54,610 nucleotides of DNA from positions 1 through 54,610 of the forward strand of contig LWCA01000103.1 of assembly GCA_001642005.1 (NCBI GenBank), in the 5' to 3' direction. The notes below the pieces were generated by a model. That model was not told the origin of the DNA, did not search any database, and saw nothing but the letters and a program-made list of their open reading frames with translations. This DNA is from Intoshia linei. Lineage: Eukaryota; Orthonectida; Rhopaluridae. A program made the position numbers and the translations under genes. Within the stretch, counting starts at the first letter, position 1; each line of letters begins with the position of its first letter. Shown piece after piece: positions 44,560-54,610 of this stretch.

Positions 44560-46493
44560 ATGAAACTGGGATTTTCTGTTATATATGGCATCAATATGTT
44601 ATGGTTATGTTGTTGTAGCCAGTACAGAACTTACAATAGAGAACATTCAAAAAATAAAATAATGTCCATATGTTTAAATGAAGCATTTGAAACAATATTC
44701 GCAGCAGTTTGTGATGGGCCACTTTTTAAAGTAAATTATCAAACCTCTATAGATACTTTTATAGACGTTGAAACAAGAAGATTGTATCCTAACCTACATA
44801 GAATAGAAGATTATGATGACGACAGTTCTTTTTGTCCGTCCACATCCATGAATAAGAAAATTTGTTTTAACATTTTAAAAAATTCTAAAATAAGGCGTAA
44901 GAGTATCATGAATTATATTGTAAATGATTTCAGGTTGGCGATTGATATTTTATGCCGTCCACATCAGAAAGTGAAACCGAGGCTTCAAATGTATTGCCAG
45001 GGACATGAGTATTACTCCAAATGTATTGAAAATGAAGCTCTGGCTGTAGCATACTCTGGTAGCCTGGTTGAGTATTGCTCAATTTTGAATAATGCCATTA
45101 ACTGTATGCAAAAAGAATCGGAAAGTTTTCCAACGCTAAAGAATGTTGTTTTAAACAAAAACCTTAGAATTATTTTAATTGAGTTGGCCTCTAAAACTCA
45201 ATGCAACGTTATTAATCCGTGTGTATATAATCCATGCTACAATGGAGGGCAATGCGAATATAAACTTAGTTTTGGAAAACACCAATTACAATGTACATGT
45301 CCTCCATGCTATGTAGGTGAATTTTGCCAAGAATATTCACCATTATATATGGATGTAGAATTAATAGAATATACTCAAGTTAAAAGTGACGAAACTTCTC
45401 AATTTTACCAAGGAATAGCCAAACAGTGCAATTTCATTCAATACATGATATGTATGAAAAGATCAGCTGAATCGTTAATAGATGAAATATTACTAGAGTT
45501 AACTATTGGAAAACCCCATGTCGAGAAAATAATAATGAAACAAATTCACGCCAATATATGTAAAAAAATTGAATCGTTTAAAAATTGTCTACATTATTTT
45601 GGACACGCCTGCAGGAGCACGTCGTATTCGTCTACGTTTAAAATAATTGAAATTTTAATGAATGAAATAACTTCTCTATGTATCGACGATGTGAAATTTG
45701 AGAAATTATTAAATATACCTACATGTTTAACCGGTATTGCAGTTGGTCAAAACTCATCAAATAAAATTCAAATTCAAAAATGTGTCGTGCCAATAGTAAT
45801 GAAAATGCAAAACCTTCGGTTGGGAACACCAACTATACCGTATTTATTCAATTTACATGAAATATTACACAATTCATTTACATGCTTAAGAAAATATCTA
45901 CCCGATTGTATTAAAGAATCTTTGGAAGGCGTTTTAGATACAGTTGTTAAAATATTACATGAAACTGCACCGATTAATCATGTCTGCTTAGATGCCAAAA
46001 GATGCATTATCAAGTATGATATTTTGATTTATGGTGGTAGCAGAAGTCCTTTTAATCCCATTATAAAAATACAAAATTTAACATATTTTTACGAAGTATA
46101 CGAAGAAACTCAGGATTGTATATATGAAAATATACACTTAGACCAAACATGCAATAGTGATGAAATTGCGGAAGTATTTTCATTTCTTTGGGCTAGAAAG
46201 ATTAGCTTATTGAGTATATTCCAAGAGAAAAGTCTACATCCATGTTACAAAAAAAATCCTTGCAAAAAGGGAACATGCATTCGTGAAAAATATAATAAAT
46301 ATTATTGTAAAACTGGTAACACAAATCAGAACAATACAATTTTTGAACAAAATCATATGTTTTCCAACTGCATTTATCAAGCTCAAGCAATGATTGATAT
46401 TATTATTCATCCTATTTGTAAAGATGGTGATATTGAAGACCAATCAAGTCAGTTTTATCAATGCATATTTTTACAACTTCCCGATTATTGTAC
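44560..46493 (+). CDS. Secreted cysteine-rich protein with EGF-like module
   Basis: A hydrophobic leader begins at ATG 44560 ('GINMLWLCCC'). About 190 residues with spaced cysteines and predicted helices follow, then a canonical EGF module ('NPCVYNPCYNGGQCEY', 'CTCPPCYVGEFC'), then another helical cysteine-rich block ('CNFIQYMICMKRSAESL', 'CLHYFGHAC', 'CIKYDILIYG') and a second, reduced EGF-like cluster ('HPCYKKNPCKKGTCIRE'). The helical blocks repeat a C..(I/L)..(F/Y)..C....C pattern I cannot assign to a family. The exon ends TGTAC|gtaagt, an excellent donor, so at least one downstream exon is missing. About 640 residues are visible. Extracellular; function unknown. Confidence 0.75.
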
Positions 46494-47557
46494 GTAAGTC
46501 ATTTAATAATCAAATCAAGACTGCAAATGTAATCTCTACTTGCACATGTGTGAGTAAATATAACATTTTTTGAGTATTGGAGACGGGCATGGGTGGGCCA
46601 AATCAAAAATTTTAAAATTAACAATTGACTATTTACTGTTTTTTTTGTTTACAATTTTTAACTGATTTTTTTGATTTTGATAATTTTTGTTTTACATTGT
46701 ACATTAGGGCTATTCCAATTTGGACTTTGTTTTGAAATTTAAAAAAGACATGTATATAATAATATCCATTTCATTTGCTGCAGAATGATATAATTTTTTT
46801 TTATTTTTGTCATAAAAAACCTCGCGTCTTTACTTTTTTCTGTTTTCCTAACATTTTTCATAGTAATCATTTTCCGTATTTTAAGATATAACATAGATCA
46901 TGTGACACTAATCATATTAATTAAAAAACATCAATAAAAAATCGTTTATTTTAGACACAGTTCACGGACAAACTTTTCGTCGTTTTTAAAAAAAATCAAT
47001 ATAAATAAATTTTACATCATAAAAATGTATAAATTCGTAGGTTATCACTTGAGTAAACTTTATTATAATATACAGATTGACTTAGTCACAATTGCGTTCC
47101 TTTAAATTTTTTGCGCATAGAGCTGAACCTATCCAACCTGAAAAATTAAGTCTAAAAAAATTGTTCATAAACTAGGCATAGTGGCATGGCCTTAACGACC
47201 TCTCTTAGTCTCTTGAGTTGATATTATAAATTTAAAACTTAATATACCTATGATATTCAAGAATATAATTTATTAATGCTTAATTTGGAAAAATAAACCC
47301 TTTTTACAAAATTTTCATCGATGTCCCCAAAGAGAGGTTTTGGGTATGCCGCAAAATAAATATTTTGAAATACAGTAATGTAGTTCCAGAAATGTTAAAT
47401 AACATGATTATAATAATTATTTTCTGGGTAACATGACTTTTTAAAAAGTATCCTTTTGATCAGCCATCAACAGGTTTATTTTAAAATTTTGAGATCTCTT
47501 AATCAAGTGACTGCTGTTGTTCATAAATTTTATAAATACAATTTAAATTTAAATTAA
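46494..47557. other. Intron/intergenic AT-rich region with dispersed repeat
   Basis: About 46690-46865 is similar in reverse orientation to 34240-34410 ('gggctattccaatttgg' against 'aaaatggaatagccc', 'gcgtctttacttttttc' against its complement). No exon found for the EGF gene's continuation. Confidence 0.35.
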
Positions 47558-48660
47558 ATGTTAGAATCAAATTCAATAAATTGTTTAAAATGTGAAAATA
47601 CGAGTTATGATCAAGATTATATAAACAGTCGAAATAATTATTTAAAAGAGTTGGAAGTAGTTTATGAAAATTTATTTGGTAGAGGACACAAAGATGGTAT
47701 ATTAAAATTTTGATGTTTAAGATTTTTTTTAAACATTATTTTATTTTTTACTAGCTTGACTGTTATGTATTTTAATTTTAAGACAGAATTGGATTTATTA
47801 TAGACAATGAGTGTATGATCTTAACAGTAAACAAATAACAAGAAAATTTTTTTATTTTTTTTCCTCACTTTTCAAACATTAAATATATTATACAATATTA
47901 GGACATCTCAGAGTTTTGTGCATTTGTTTTAAGCCGACCAACTTTTGATCGACAGAAAATTTTGGATGTTTTTACGTACATAATTACACATGACAGCAAA
48001 AATTTAATTAAAAATTAAAATTTAAAAACTACATTTGAGCAAAGTTATATAGATAAAATTACAAAAGAAGAAGATGCCATTTTAAATCCATTTTTAAAAA
48101 GATATCAAGAAATGATACATGTTAGGAATAATAAAATATTTTGGTTAATCAATCAATACAATTGTGGAATTGATGAGTCTATATATGCATATTATATTGA
48201 TTTATTCGATATGGAACAAGAGTAAATTTATTAATTAATTAATTGTAATTACAATTATCATTAATATTTAATTATTTTTTTAGATTTTTCTTTGGTCTTT
48301 ATTCCGGGGATGCGGGATTGTTATATTTTAAGCTAGCTTCTTACTACTCTCATATTAGTTTAGAAAAAGCTACTTCATTTTTATACAAGGTAACATATTA
48401 CTATTTTACCTATATGTCAAATAAAATTAATTATTTACAACTACACACTAATGTAAAAAACTGTAATTTTATGAAATGATGGTTAACCTAATTTACTTTT
48501 AAATTCGTACTTCAGGTCACCCTATGAAAGGAAGATTATGAAGTTGTTACGTTTAATTTTAGTTTAAAATTTATTTTAGTCAAGAAAATGTTTTGGATTT
48601 CTACCAAAAACCTATCAAATACACGAAAAAATTGACTATTATTTAAATATGTTGAAATAA
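47558..48660 (+). CDS. SMYD-like C-terminal protein, SET domain not seen
   Basis: Exons 47558-47696, 47912-47967 (least certain), 48040-48221, 48284-48389 and 48580-48660, joinable in phase. It starts 'SINCLKCEN', a C-x2-C like the post-SET cysteines. Helical repeats follow: 'FFGLYSGDAGLLYFKLASYY', 'SLEKATSFLYKSRKCFGFLP' and 'YQIHEKIDYYLNML'. These parallel the SMYD tail (Y...P..GL.+.KLG.....+..A...L.KA..I....HG..H.L......L). An in-frame TAA lies directly before the ATG at 47558, so the SET and MYND halves are either absent or joined by an exon I did not find. Paralog unknown. Confidence 0.5.
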
Positions 48661-49891
48661 TATTAAAATAAAATTGTTGAAAGATTAATTGTTTTATTAA
48701 ACATTACATTTATTTTACTAATTACATCTTTAATAATCTTTAACTAAATGTTTTTAAAGGGCCAATATTAAAATTTATTTATGTAAAGGTTCACTCCTCC
48801 TCTCAGAGGTTGGACTCAGAATGCTGAATAATAACTATATTTTAGGGGACCTAGATTTGGATGAAATACCTCTTGTTAAAATTTCTTAAGTACATTTTCA
48901 ATTTTATTTGAAATATTTGAAAAAATTGTATATATGTCAGAATAATCTTTTTTTTTAATTTTTGGACTTAATTATTTCACATTTTTTGTTTGTTAATAAA
49001 ATATTTCGAAAAAAAATATATGAATACTAAAGTGCTTTTTTGATCGTCAAGTCGTCACTTATTCGGATTGAAAATTTTTTTGTGTGATAACAGAATACAA
49101 CTGTACCACCTGTAATTTTTTTAAATTCTAGGGCTGTTTTTATAAAAAAAAGTAATTTGGGGTTTTGGTCCTGAAGATATAATTTTTTTAAATTTATGAT
49201 AATGTTTATGATTTTAAAATCTGTATCAGCGTATATATTTTTTTAAATTCTCCAACTCGTTTGATTTTACAAAAAAAGGACAATTTGGGTTTTTGACCCG
49301 TAAGATGTGAGTTTGGGAGGTTGATATTTATGTTATTATCACCCCGGAAAAACTGTAATTGAAATGTAGACTTTATATATTTTTAAGACTGGTAGTTATT
49401 AAAATAAAGTGGAACACACACACAAACCAATATTGCGTCGCATATTATATAATTATCTCCCTGATCTGCCAATTTGCTTATCACTTAAAAATATATTTAG
49501 AATTCAATAAATGTTTAATCACTATTTGAAGTACAAATTAATATAATACAGTGCAATACAATCAAAAGTTAAAATGGTCCGTATGTGAGGAACCACTGCC
49601 CTAATAATTACTGAAGTCTACATTTTGCAGTATTACTGTTTGGTTATTTAGAAAATTAGTGACATTTACAAAATGTTCAAGAATCAAAATCGTCTTTATT
49701 CAATATTTTAACAGTATCGATTCTTGAAAAATTCGGAATACTAACCATTCTCGATTCAATTAATCTTCCATCAATATAATCATGCGTTATTGACAGTAAA
49801 GTTAATTTCAGAGGTTGAAATAAAGTGTCTAAGAATAACCTAATAATAATAAAGTAAACTAAAATTTATTTACAAACATGTATACACATTA
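48661..49891. other. Intergenic; contains an R1 copy
   Basis: The R1 repeat occupies about 49005-49450, and 'ggaaccactgcc' near 49590 looks like a MITE terminus. The rest is AT-rich with nothing recognised. Confidence 0.4.
49005..49450 (+). repeat. R1 repeat, plus orientation
   Basis: Collinear with 1-470, including 'atatgaatactaaa.tgcttttttga', 'cgtcacttattcggattgaa' and the terminal 'gcgt.gcatattatataatt'. Confidence 0.75.
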
Positions 49892-51767
49892 TTAACAGGA
49901 TTCTGAATCAGAATTAGAACCATAACAAACGAGTGACGATTCTGTAAATCTAGAAATTCATTATTAAATTTATATAAAAAAAAACTTTTTTTTTGGAGCA
50001 ATACACGAAGACAATAATTTTCTTTGTAAACTTGACTTTTTGGAAGCTTCAGTGTTTAAAATCTGGTCAATGTCTATTAGAGCGTCGTCGTCAAATTGAG
50101 TTTTAACTACATTGTTCTAGAAATGTACATTTATTATATTATATTGAAACTAACATTTTCATTTATATATGTTACCGTCCGTTTGAAGAATCACTGATTC
50201 TGCAGAATGGCTAAATCAGTCATTTTATTATTTCAGGCAGTATAAAGAACATTTCATCTAATTTTAAATTTTTTCGATATCTGAAGGAAAAATTCATTTT
50301 ACTTTTACATCCTTACTTATATAAAATTTAGTGTTTCTGTTAACGTTTAATTAAAAAATTAAGTCCCAGAATTTAAAAAACCCAATTACTAATACAGTTG
50401 ATCAAAGATTATACATTTATTTTCCGAAATTAAGTCCTTTAGTGTCAATAACACAAATGGACCTTTTTTATGATTAAATGAATGCTAGAATTTAAAAAAA
50501 ATAAATTCTGTGAATCTTTTTAAAAGTATTAACATTATAGTAAGTATTTGTGCTAGCTGTTGTTGATACCAAGTCAGTTAATTATAGGTTTTCTTAAATG
50601 CCGTCTACATACAAAAACTGTCAAGCTTCAATTAAGTTCGACTTCACGTATCAGTACAATGCTAATGTAAAGAAAAAAGAATAAACTTGTGCTTTACGGT
50701 ATCATACTCGCCTGTTTTAACAAAACTGCCAAACCTACTGCACCCCTTTACTTTTTTTTGCAATTTTACAATAACCTTATTTGATGTTAAAATAATTAAC
50801 ATAAACCCCATAAATTGGTATCGTGATAATAATATATTATTGAGTCAACGATGTCTAATATTATTAGTCTATTCCTAGGGAAATATGAACGTTCGTTCTT
50901 GAAATTACTTTAATTTCATCAAATAGAGCTTCATTTTCAAGTTCAATTTCATTTTGCTTCATTTGTTGCTTTTTGACAATTTCTTTTAAATAATCTGAGT
51001 CTTCCAATGCACAAACACGCATATCACTGTCTAGTCTATAAAATATATAAAAAATGTTTATTCACTCAAAATTGCGTGATCCTGTGTATCTTCTTGGTTT
51101 TTCATTCGTAGTAACTGTTCAGCAGATACAGTTTTGTCAACCAAAATTTTTGTTTTTTCTATAATAAAAATTTAAATATAGTGGAAATATTGTATCCTTA
51201 CATTTTTATGTATACAGTACTTTTTAGTGATACTATACTAAAAGTATCGAATTAAGCCCTTAATCAGTTCTCATCAATCTGGGTGGTGTGAGATACTTTT
51301 AAATTATTTTATCAACTATTATATTTTGAGACATTTTACCATTCGGCATCTTAAAAAAATTAAAAATACTTTTAGGAAGTGTGAAGTGAAACAAAATTTG
51401 ATGATCACCGCAGTAACGTTTGATAGAGTGGGTTTTTAACATATCGTTCGATAAAAGTGGATTCATTATTCAAGGTTTAGAATATTCCGATTTTTGATAT
51501 AGGGGTTAATACAACTAACTTTTTTTACAACTTTTTCATTGCATTCTAATCTGATCTTTCTAAAATGATGGTGCTCTCGACGATCAAATTTACCAGAAAA
51601 TGCTTATAAAAAAATTAAAATGAATATAAATTTAGTTCTCAGAGCTGAATATACAAAGTTACATCTATTAAATACGATAATGATGCTATAAATACAATAA
51701 TACTATGATTACCTGGCTCTCCATATCTCACTTTATCCCATTCTTCTTTTCTTCTGCGGTCAGCCAT
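49892..51767 (-). CDS. PSME3IP1: PSME3IP1/FAM192A (NIP30-domain, PA28-gamma interacting protein)
   Basis: Five exons: 51713-51767, 51066-51158, 50909-51030, 49986-50116 and 49892-49949, 152 residues, in phase throughout; introns of 35 (51031-51065) and 36 bp (49950-49985). The start 'MADRRRKEEWDKVR' parallels the R+EEW+KVR opening of NIP30 proteins. 'MRVCALEDSDYLKEIVKKQQ' aligns with their V+GLD.DE..FL.EV..QQ. 'SLQRKLLSSCIAPKKK' corresponds to the conserved KLLAGAVK segment, and the end 'YGSNSDSES' to the Y..SSDSES tail. In vertebrates this nuclear protein binds the proteasome activator PA28-gamma. It is shorter than the human protein (about 250 residues). Downstream TTTATT on the plus strand supplies an AATAAA signal. 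Confidence 0.75.
50320..50560 (-). repeat. Partial R1 repeat in PSME3IP1 intron
   Basis: 'agtgtttctgttaacg', 'cccagaatttaaaaaaccc' and 'attaagtcctttagtgtc' match R1 modules. It lies between exons at 50116 and 50909. Confidence 0.45.
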
Positions 51768-51834
51768 AAGTTAAAATATATAATTAAAAAAAAGTTTGTT
51801 TCAAATTAAAATAAGTTTTTTTTTTAAAGTTGAA
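51768..51834. promoter_or_regulatory. Bidirectional promoter region, PSME3IP1 / FARS2
   Basis: The two start codons point away from each other with 67 bp between them, so both promoters or 5' UTRs must share or overlap this AT-rich interval. 'ttttttttaaag' just before the FARS2 ATG could serve as a splice or trans-splice acceptor. Confidence 0.55.
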
Positions 51835-52303
51835 ATGATCAAAACGTATACTAACGTTATAAAATATTGTAAAAAGTATTTATCTCTCCAAAATCTGAAT
51901 AATGTTGAAATTCAGCTAAAAAATAAAACGTCAAATAAAAATGTAAAATTTACAGATAAAGTCATTAAACATCAAGATTTATCGAAAAAAACAAATATTA
52001 GTGACAATATTATCAACTTGGCCAATTTAACACCTCGTCATTTAATATCTAAACATCCAATATCAATTTTAGGTAAAATAAATTTTGGCCTTTTGATAAA
52101 TTTATTTTAGCTGTTAAAATAAAGGAATATTTTAATGTTCACTATACAAAAGGTGATGGGAGGCCGATATTTGTTTATGTTGATAATATCAATCCAATTG
52201 TTTCAACTAAGGAAGCTTTCGATGATTTAGATTTTGCTAAAAATCACCCTAGTCGTTCATTTAATGATAGCTACTTTATGAATTCAGATTATTTATTAAG
52301 AGG
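51835..52303 (+). CDS. FARS2: Mitochondrial phenylalanyl-tRNA synthetase, first two exons
   Basis: Exons 51835-52072 and 52111-52303, separated by a 38-bp intron. 'NIINLANLTPRHLISKHPIS' followed by 'VKIKEYFN', then 'VYVDNINPIVSTKEAFDDL' and 'HPSRSFNDSYFMNSDYLLR' match the start of the FARS2 catalytic domain (INLT..+......HPL..+K..+...F; Y..L.PVVT....FD.L; HPSR...D.YY+N...LLR). The next expected motif, HTSAHQ, is not found in the remaining 2.3 kb, so the donor at 52304 (phase 2) opens a long intron running off the window. The enzyme charges mitochondrial tRNA-Phe; the N-terminus should carry the import signal. Confidence 0.88.
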
Positions 52304-54610
52304 GTATTTATTTTGTACTGTATTTTTTATGAATTTATATTTTCATGAAATTTTTACATCATACATATATTTTTCATAAATTATAATTATAAATTAAATA
52401 AAAAAATTAAAAATCATTTTTTGAAAATGATAGACAGATCATAGATAATTTTTTTCTTCCAATTTTTAAAATATTTTTGGTATTCAATACATACTATTAT
52501 GACACATGCACACAGTTATGTATCGAAATATAGCCGTATGTAATTTAACAACTAAATTATAACTATTTATTGATATTGCGAAAGTTTTTTCAAATAAGAT
52601 CTATTTTATGTCACAAATTGGAAAATCCTTACTTATTACATAAAGTTAGTTAGATAATTTAGTTAAAAATGTCTGTCTGTTCCAGTTTATTTATGAAAGT
52701 TTTTCCAGAGCTTCATCGTAATTTTCAATTTCAGAAATTGAGTCCTTCAAGGTCCAGAACCCAATTGTCATTTTTTTTTAAATTCAAACCCGTCCTAGAA
52801 TTATAAAAAATATACAATCTCATCAAGATTTTAAAACCATCAACATTATTGTTATTTTCAATTTCAAAATCTTATATCTTTACGGCCACAACCATAAATT
52901 AACCTTTTATATAAAAATGAAAAATTTATTTTTAGATTTTATTAACGATTTAATTTCTCGAATTCTGGCAATTTACATTATTTAAATTGTATTCAATGCA
53001 ATTATTATAGTTACCATTTATGATTTTTTACAATTAAGTTTAAATATTAAAAAAGGTGGAACCGCAGTTACAGAACAGTAGCAACGCAGTTGTACTTTCC
53101 GGAAACAGTTGACATTAACGTTATACGATTGATAACAACTTCACCACCTGGCATGGCACTTTTAACGCAGACAATGCAGTTTATTAATACGAAGTCACGA
53201 TATAAATCTTATCATTCAAATGGAAAGGTAAACAAGCAATAGATGATCAAGGGTGCAATTTGCAATTGATCAAATGTGTTTAGTTTTCATTCTCTACTTT
53301 GTACCCTACTATGTAGCTTTGTACGCTGATTAAAAATCGTATCAATATATCTGGACTACGATACAAATACAATAAATTCTACTCTACGAGCTTTTATATT
53401 AAATTTAATATTAATTTAATATCGTATTGCATCTACCACTAAGAATCATCATTCCTACTATGCCAGATAATTATTCCTTATATAGAGAATATTTTGAATT
53501 TAATTTTAAAATAAATTATCATAATTTATTCATGTATATCGGCCGAAATAGGATATTTTATAACCATAGAATATAAACAAATTTTTATATGCATAAGCTA
53601 CATAATGCATGTAGTTACTCTATTTGGATTGTAAACAAAATATCTATGCAACAAAAATACATGACGGAAATGTAATTTTTTCATATCATAAGTGAATGTG
53701 GCGATAGATATATAACAAACTAATATTTTCATGTTGAATAAAAGAACCGACAAGTCATTAAAACTAGCATCATATAATATAATAGACTTTGTTAGTGCAG
53801 AAGAAGGGTAGCTAAGATGAAAGTAAAGGTGAAGATAGAAAATTATTTCTTAATCAAAATAAAAAGTACAAATAACCGTTCTCATTCATTCGTTTATACT
53901 ATGAAAATATAAAGACGTGTCGTTACAACAGAAAATCATCTAAAGCCAATATTATTACAAAAAATAATAATTATATTACCAGATCGGCATTTATTCGACG
54001 AAACATTTCCAATCTTGCTTCTCGGTTTAAATTTAAAAAAAACAGAATTCTGCTTTAAAAAAATACTTAACCAATTGTTTGGGTAGTTTATGGTTGAATA
54101 AATTAACTAACAGTTATAAAAAAACATCTACATTAATAAAATATAAATATCTTCAAGATGCAATTATAAATACAGATATATCAAATACCTATATTGCTAT
54201 CATCACCGTTCTGAAATCTGATTAAAAGTAACAATTTTATTGTATCATTTTTATAATATTGATAAATATGTCTTTTTCTGAAGCGATATCTTATGATTTA
54301 AATGTGTTCTCACCTTAAAATAACATTACCACATATTAACAATTCATAAATTAATAAAATACAATAATTGCCCAATGGAAAATGTTTATAAATACATGTA
54401 ATATGTATATATAAAATACTATTATAATAAATATATGGCAAGTAATGATAGAATGTATCAAAATATCAATGCATACACAATTGGAAAAATGGTGGTGGTG
54501 TGACAGAGTTGCCAGATTAAAAAGTTCATATTGCGCAGAATAGGGCGTTGGAAAACTTATTAAAATATTAAAAACTTCAAATTGATTTACTAGAAATAAT
54601 CATTTACATT
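52304..54610. other. Long intron of FARS2; only a repeat recognised
   Basis: A reverse-orientation R1 copy lies at about 52655-52930 ('aaggtccagaacccaattgt', 'aaacccgtcctagaattata'). A short less AT-rich stretch at 53050-53180 ('ggtggaaccgcagttacaga') shows no open frame or homology I recognise. Nothing else seen to the end. Confidence 0.45.

Noticed and set aside
50864-50908. An earlier stop for PSME3IP1 if exon 3 is read through (…SRTNVHISLGID).
   Set aside because: Donor AAA|gtaatt at 50908 leads in phase to two further exons that carry the conserved KLL segment and SDSES tail of the family.

Overview
The window is about 54.6 kb of very AT-rich nuclear DNA from a small-genome bilaterian animal. 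Evidence: GT-AG introns, many only 35-51 bp long; metazoan extracellular modules (MAM, kringle, PAN/apple, LDL-receptor class A, EGF, DEG/ENaC, 7TM receptor); and interspersed DNA-transposon debris (hAT, Tc1, piggyBac-like). About a dozen genes in 54 kb is a high density. A reduced lophotrochozoan such as an orthonectid would fit, but nothing here proves the taxon. Exon boundaries below were placed by hand from splice signals and checked for phase continuity unless marked uncertain.

Layout. 2.1-6.0 kb (+): 3' half of a myotubularin-family pseudophosphatase whose 5' exons lie outside or were not found. 6.4-18.9 kb (-): one very large DEG/ENaC channel gene. TM1 and its post-TM1 motif are at 18.9-18.4 kb and TM2 at 6.7 kb. 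Between them lie exons for PAN/apple, four MAM domains, a kringle, two LDL-A modules and a Ser/Thr-rich linker, almost all joined by phase-1 introns. 20.9-21.2 kb: dead Tc1 transposase. 22.2-27.6 kb (+): CUX-like gene with coiled-coil exons and one CUT domain, without a visible homeobox. 29.2-29.9 kb: hAT MITE beside a hAT transposase fragment. 30.4-30.7 kb (+): terminal exon of an unidentified gene, converging on an intronless 7TM receptor (30.7-31.7 kb, -). 34.7-36.1 kb (-): penta-EF-hand-like protein. 36.8-37.4 kb (+): RPL30, tail-to-tail with SET (37.4-38.2 kb, -). 42.5-46.5 kb: a cysteine-rich EGF secreted protein, a frameshifted relative and an unassigned two-exon gene. 47.6-48.7 kb (+): protein resembling the C-terminal half of SMYD enzymes. 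49.9-51.8 kb (-): PSME3IP1/FAM192A, head-to-head with FARS2 (51.8 kb onward, +), which continues through a long intron past the window end.

The genes do not form one pathway: housekeeping genes (RPL30, SET, FARS2, PSME3IP1) sit among surface and secreted proteins of the kind that evolve by exon shuffling. The most remarkable locus is the mosaic DEG/ENaC channel: about 2,060 codons are assembled here, several times the usual length, with a shuffled adhesion/ligand-binding ectodomain and a further long helical insertion before TM2. The rest of the sequence is dominated by a composite 0.75-1.05 kb interspersed repeat built of degenerate modules, several MITE families, and AT-rich sequence in which I see nothing.
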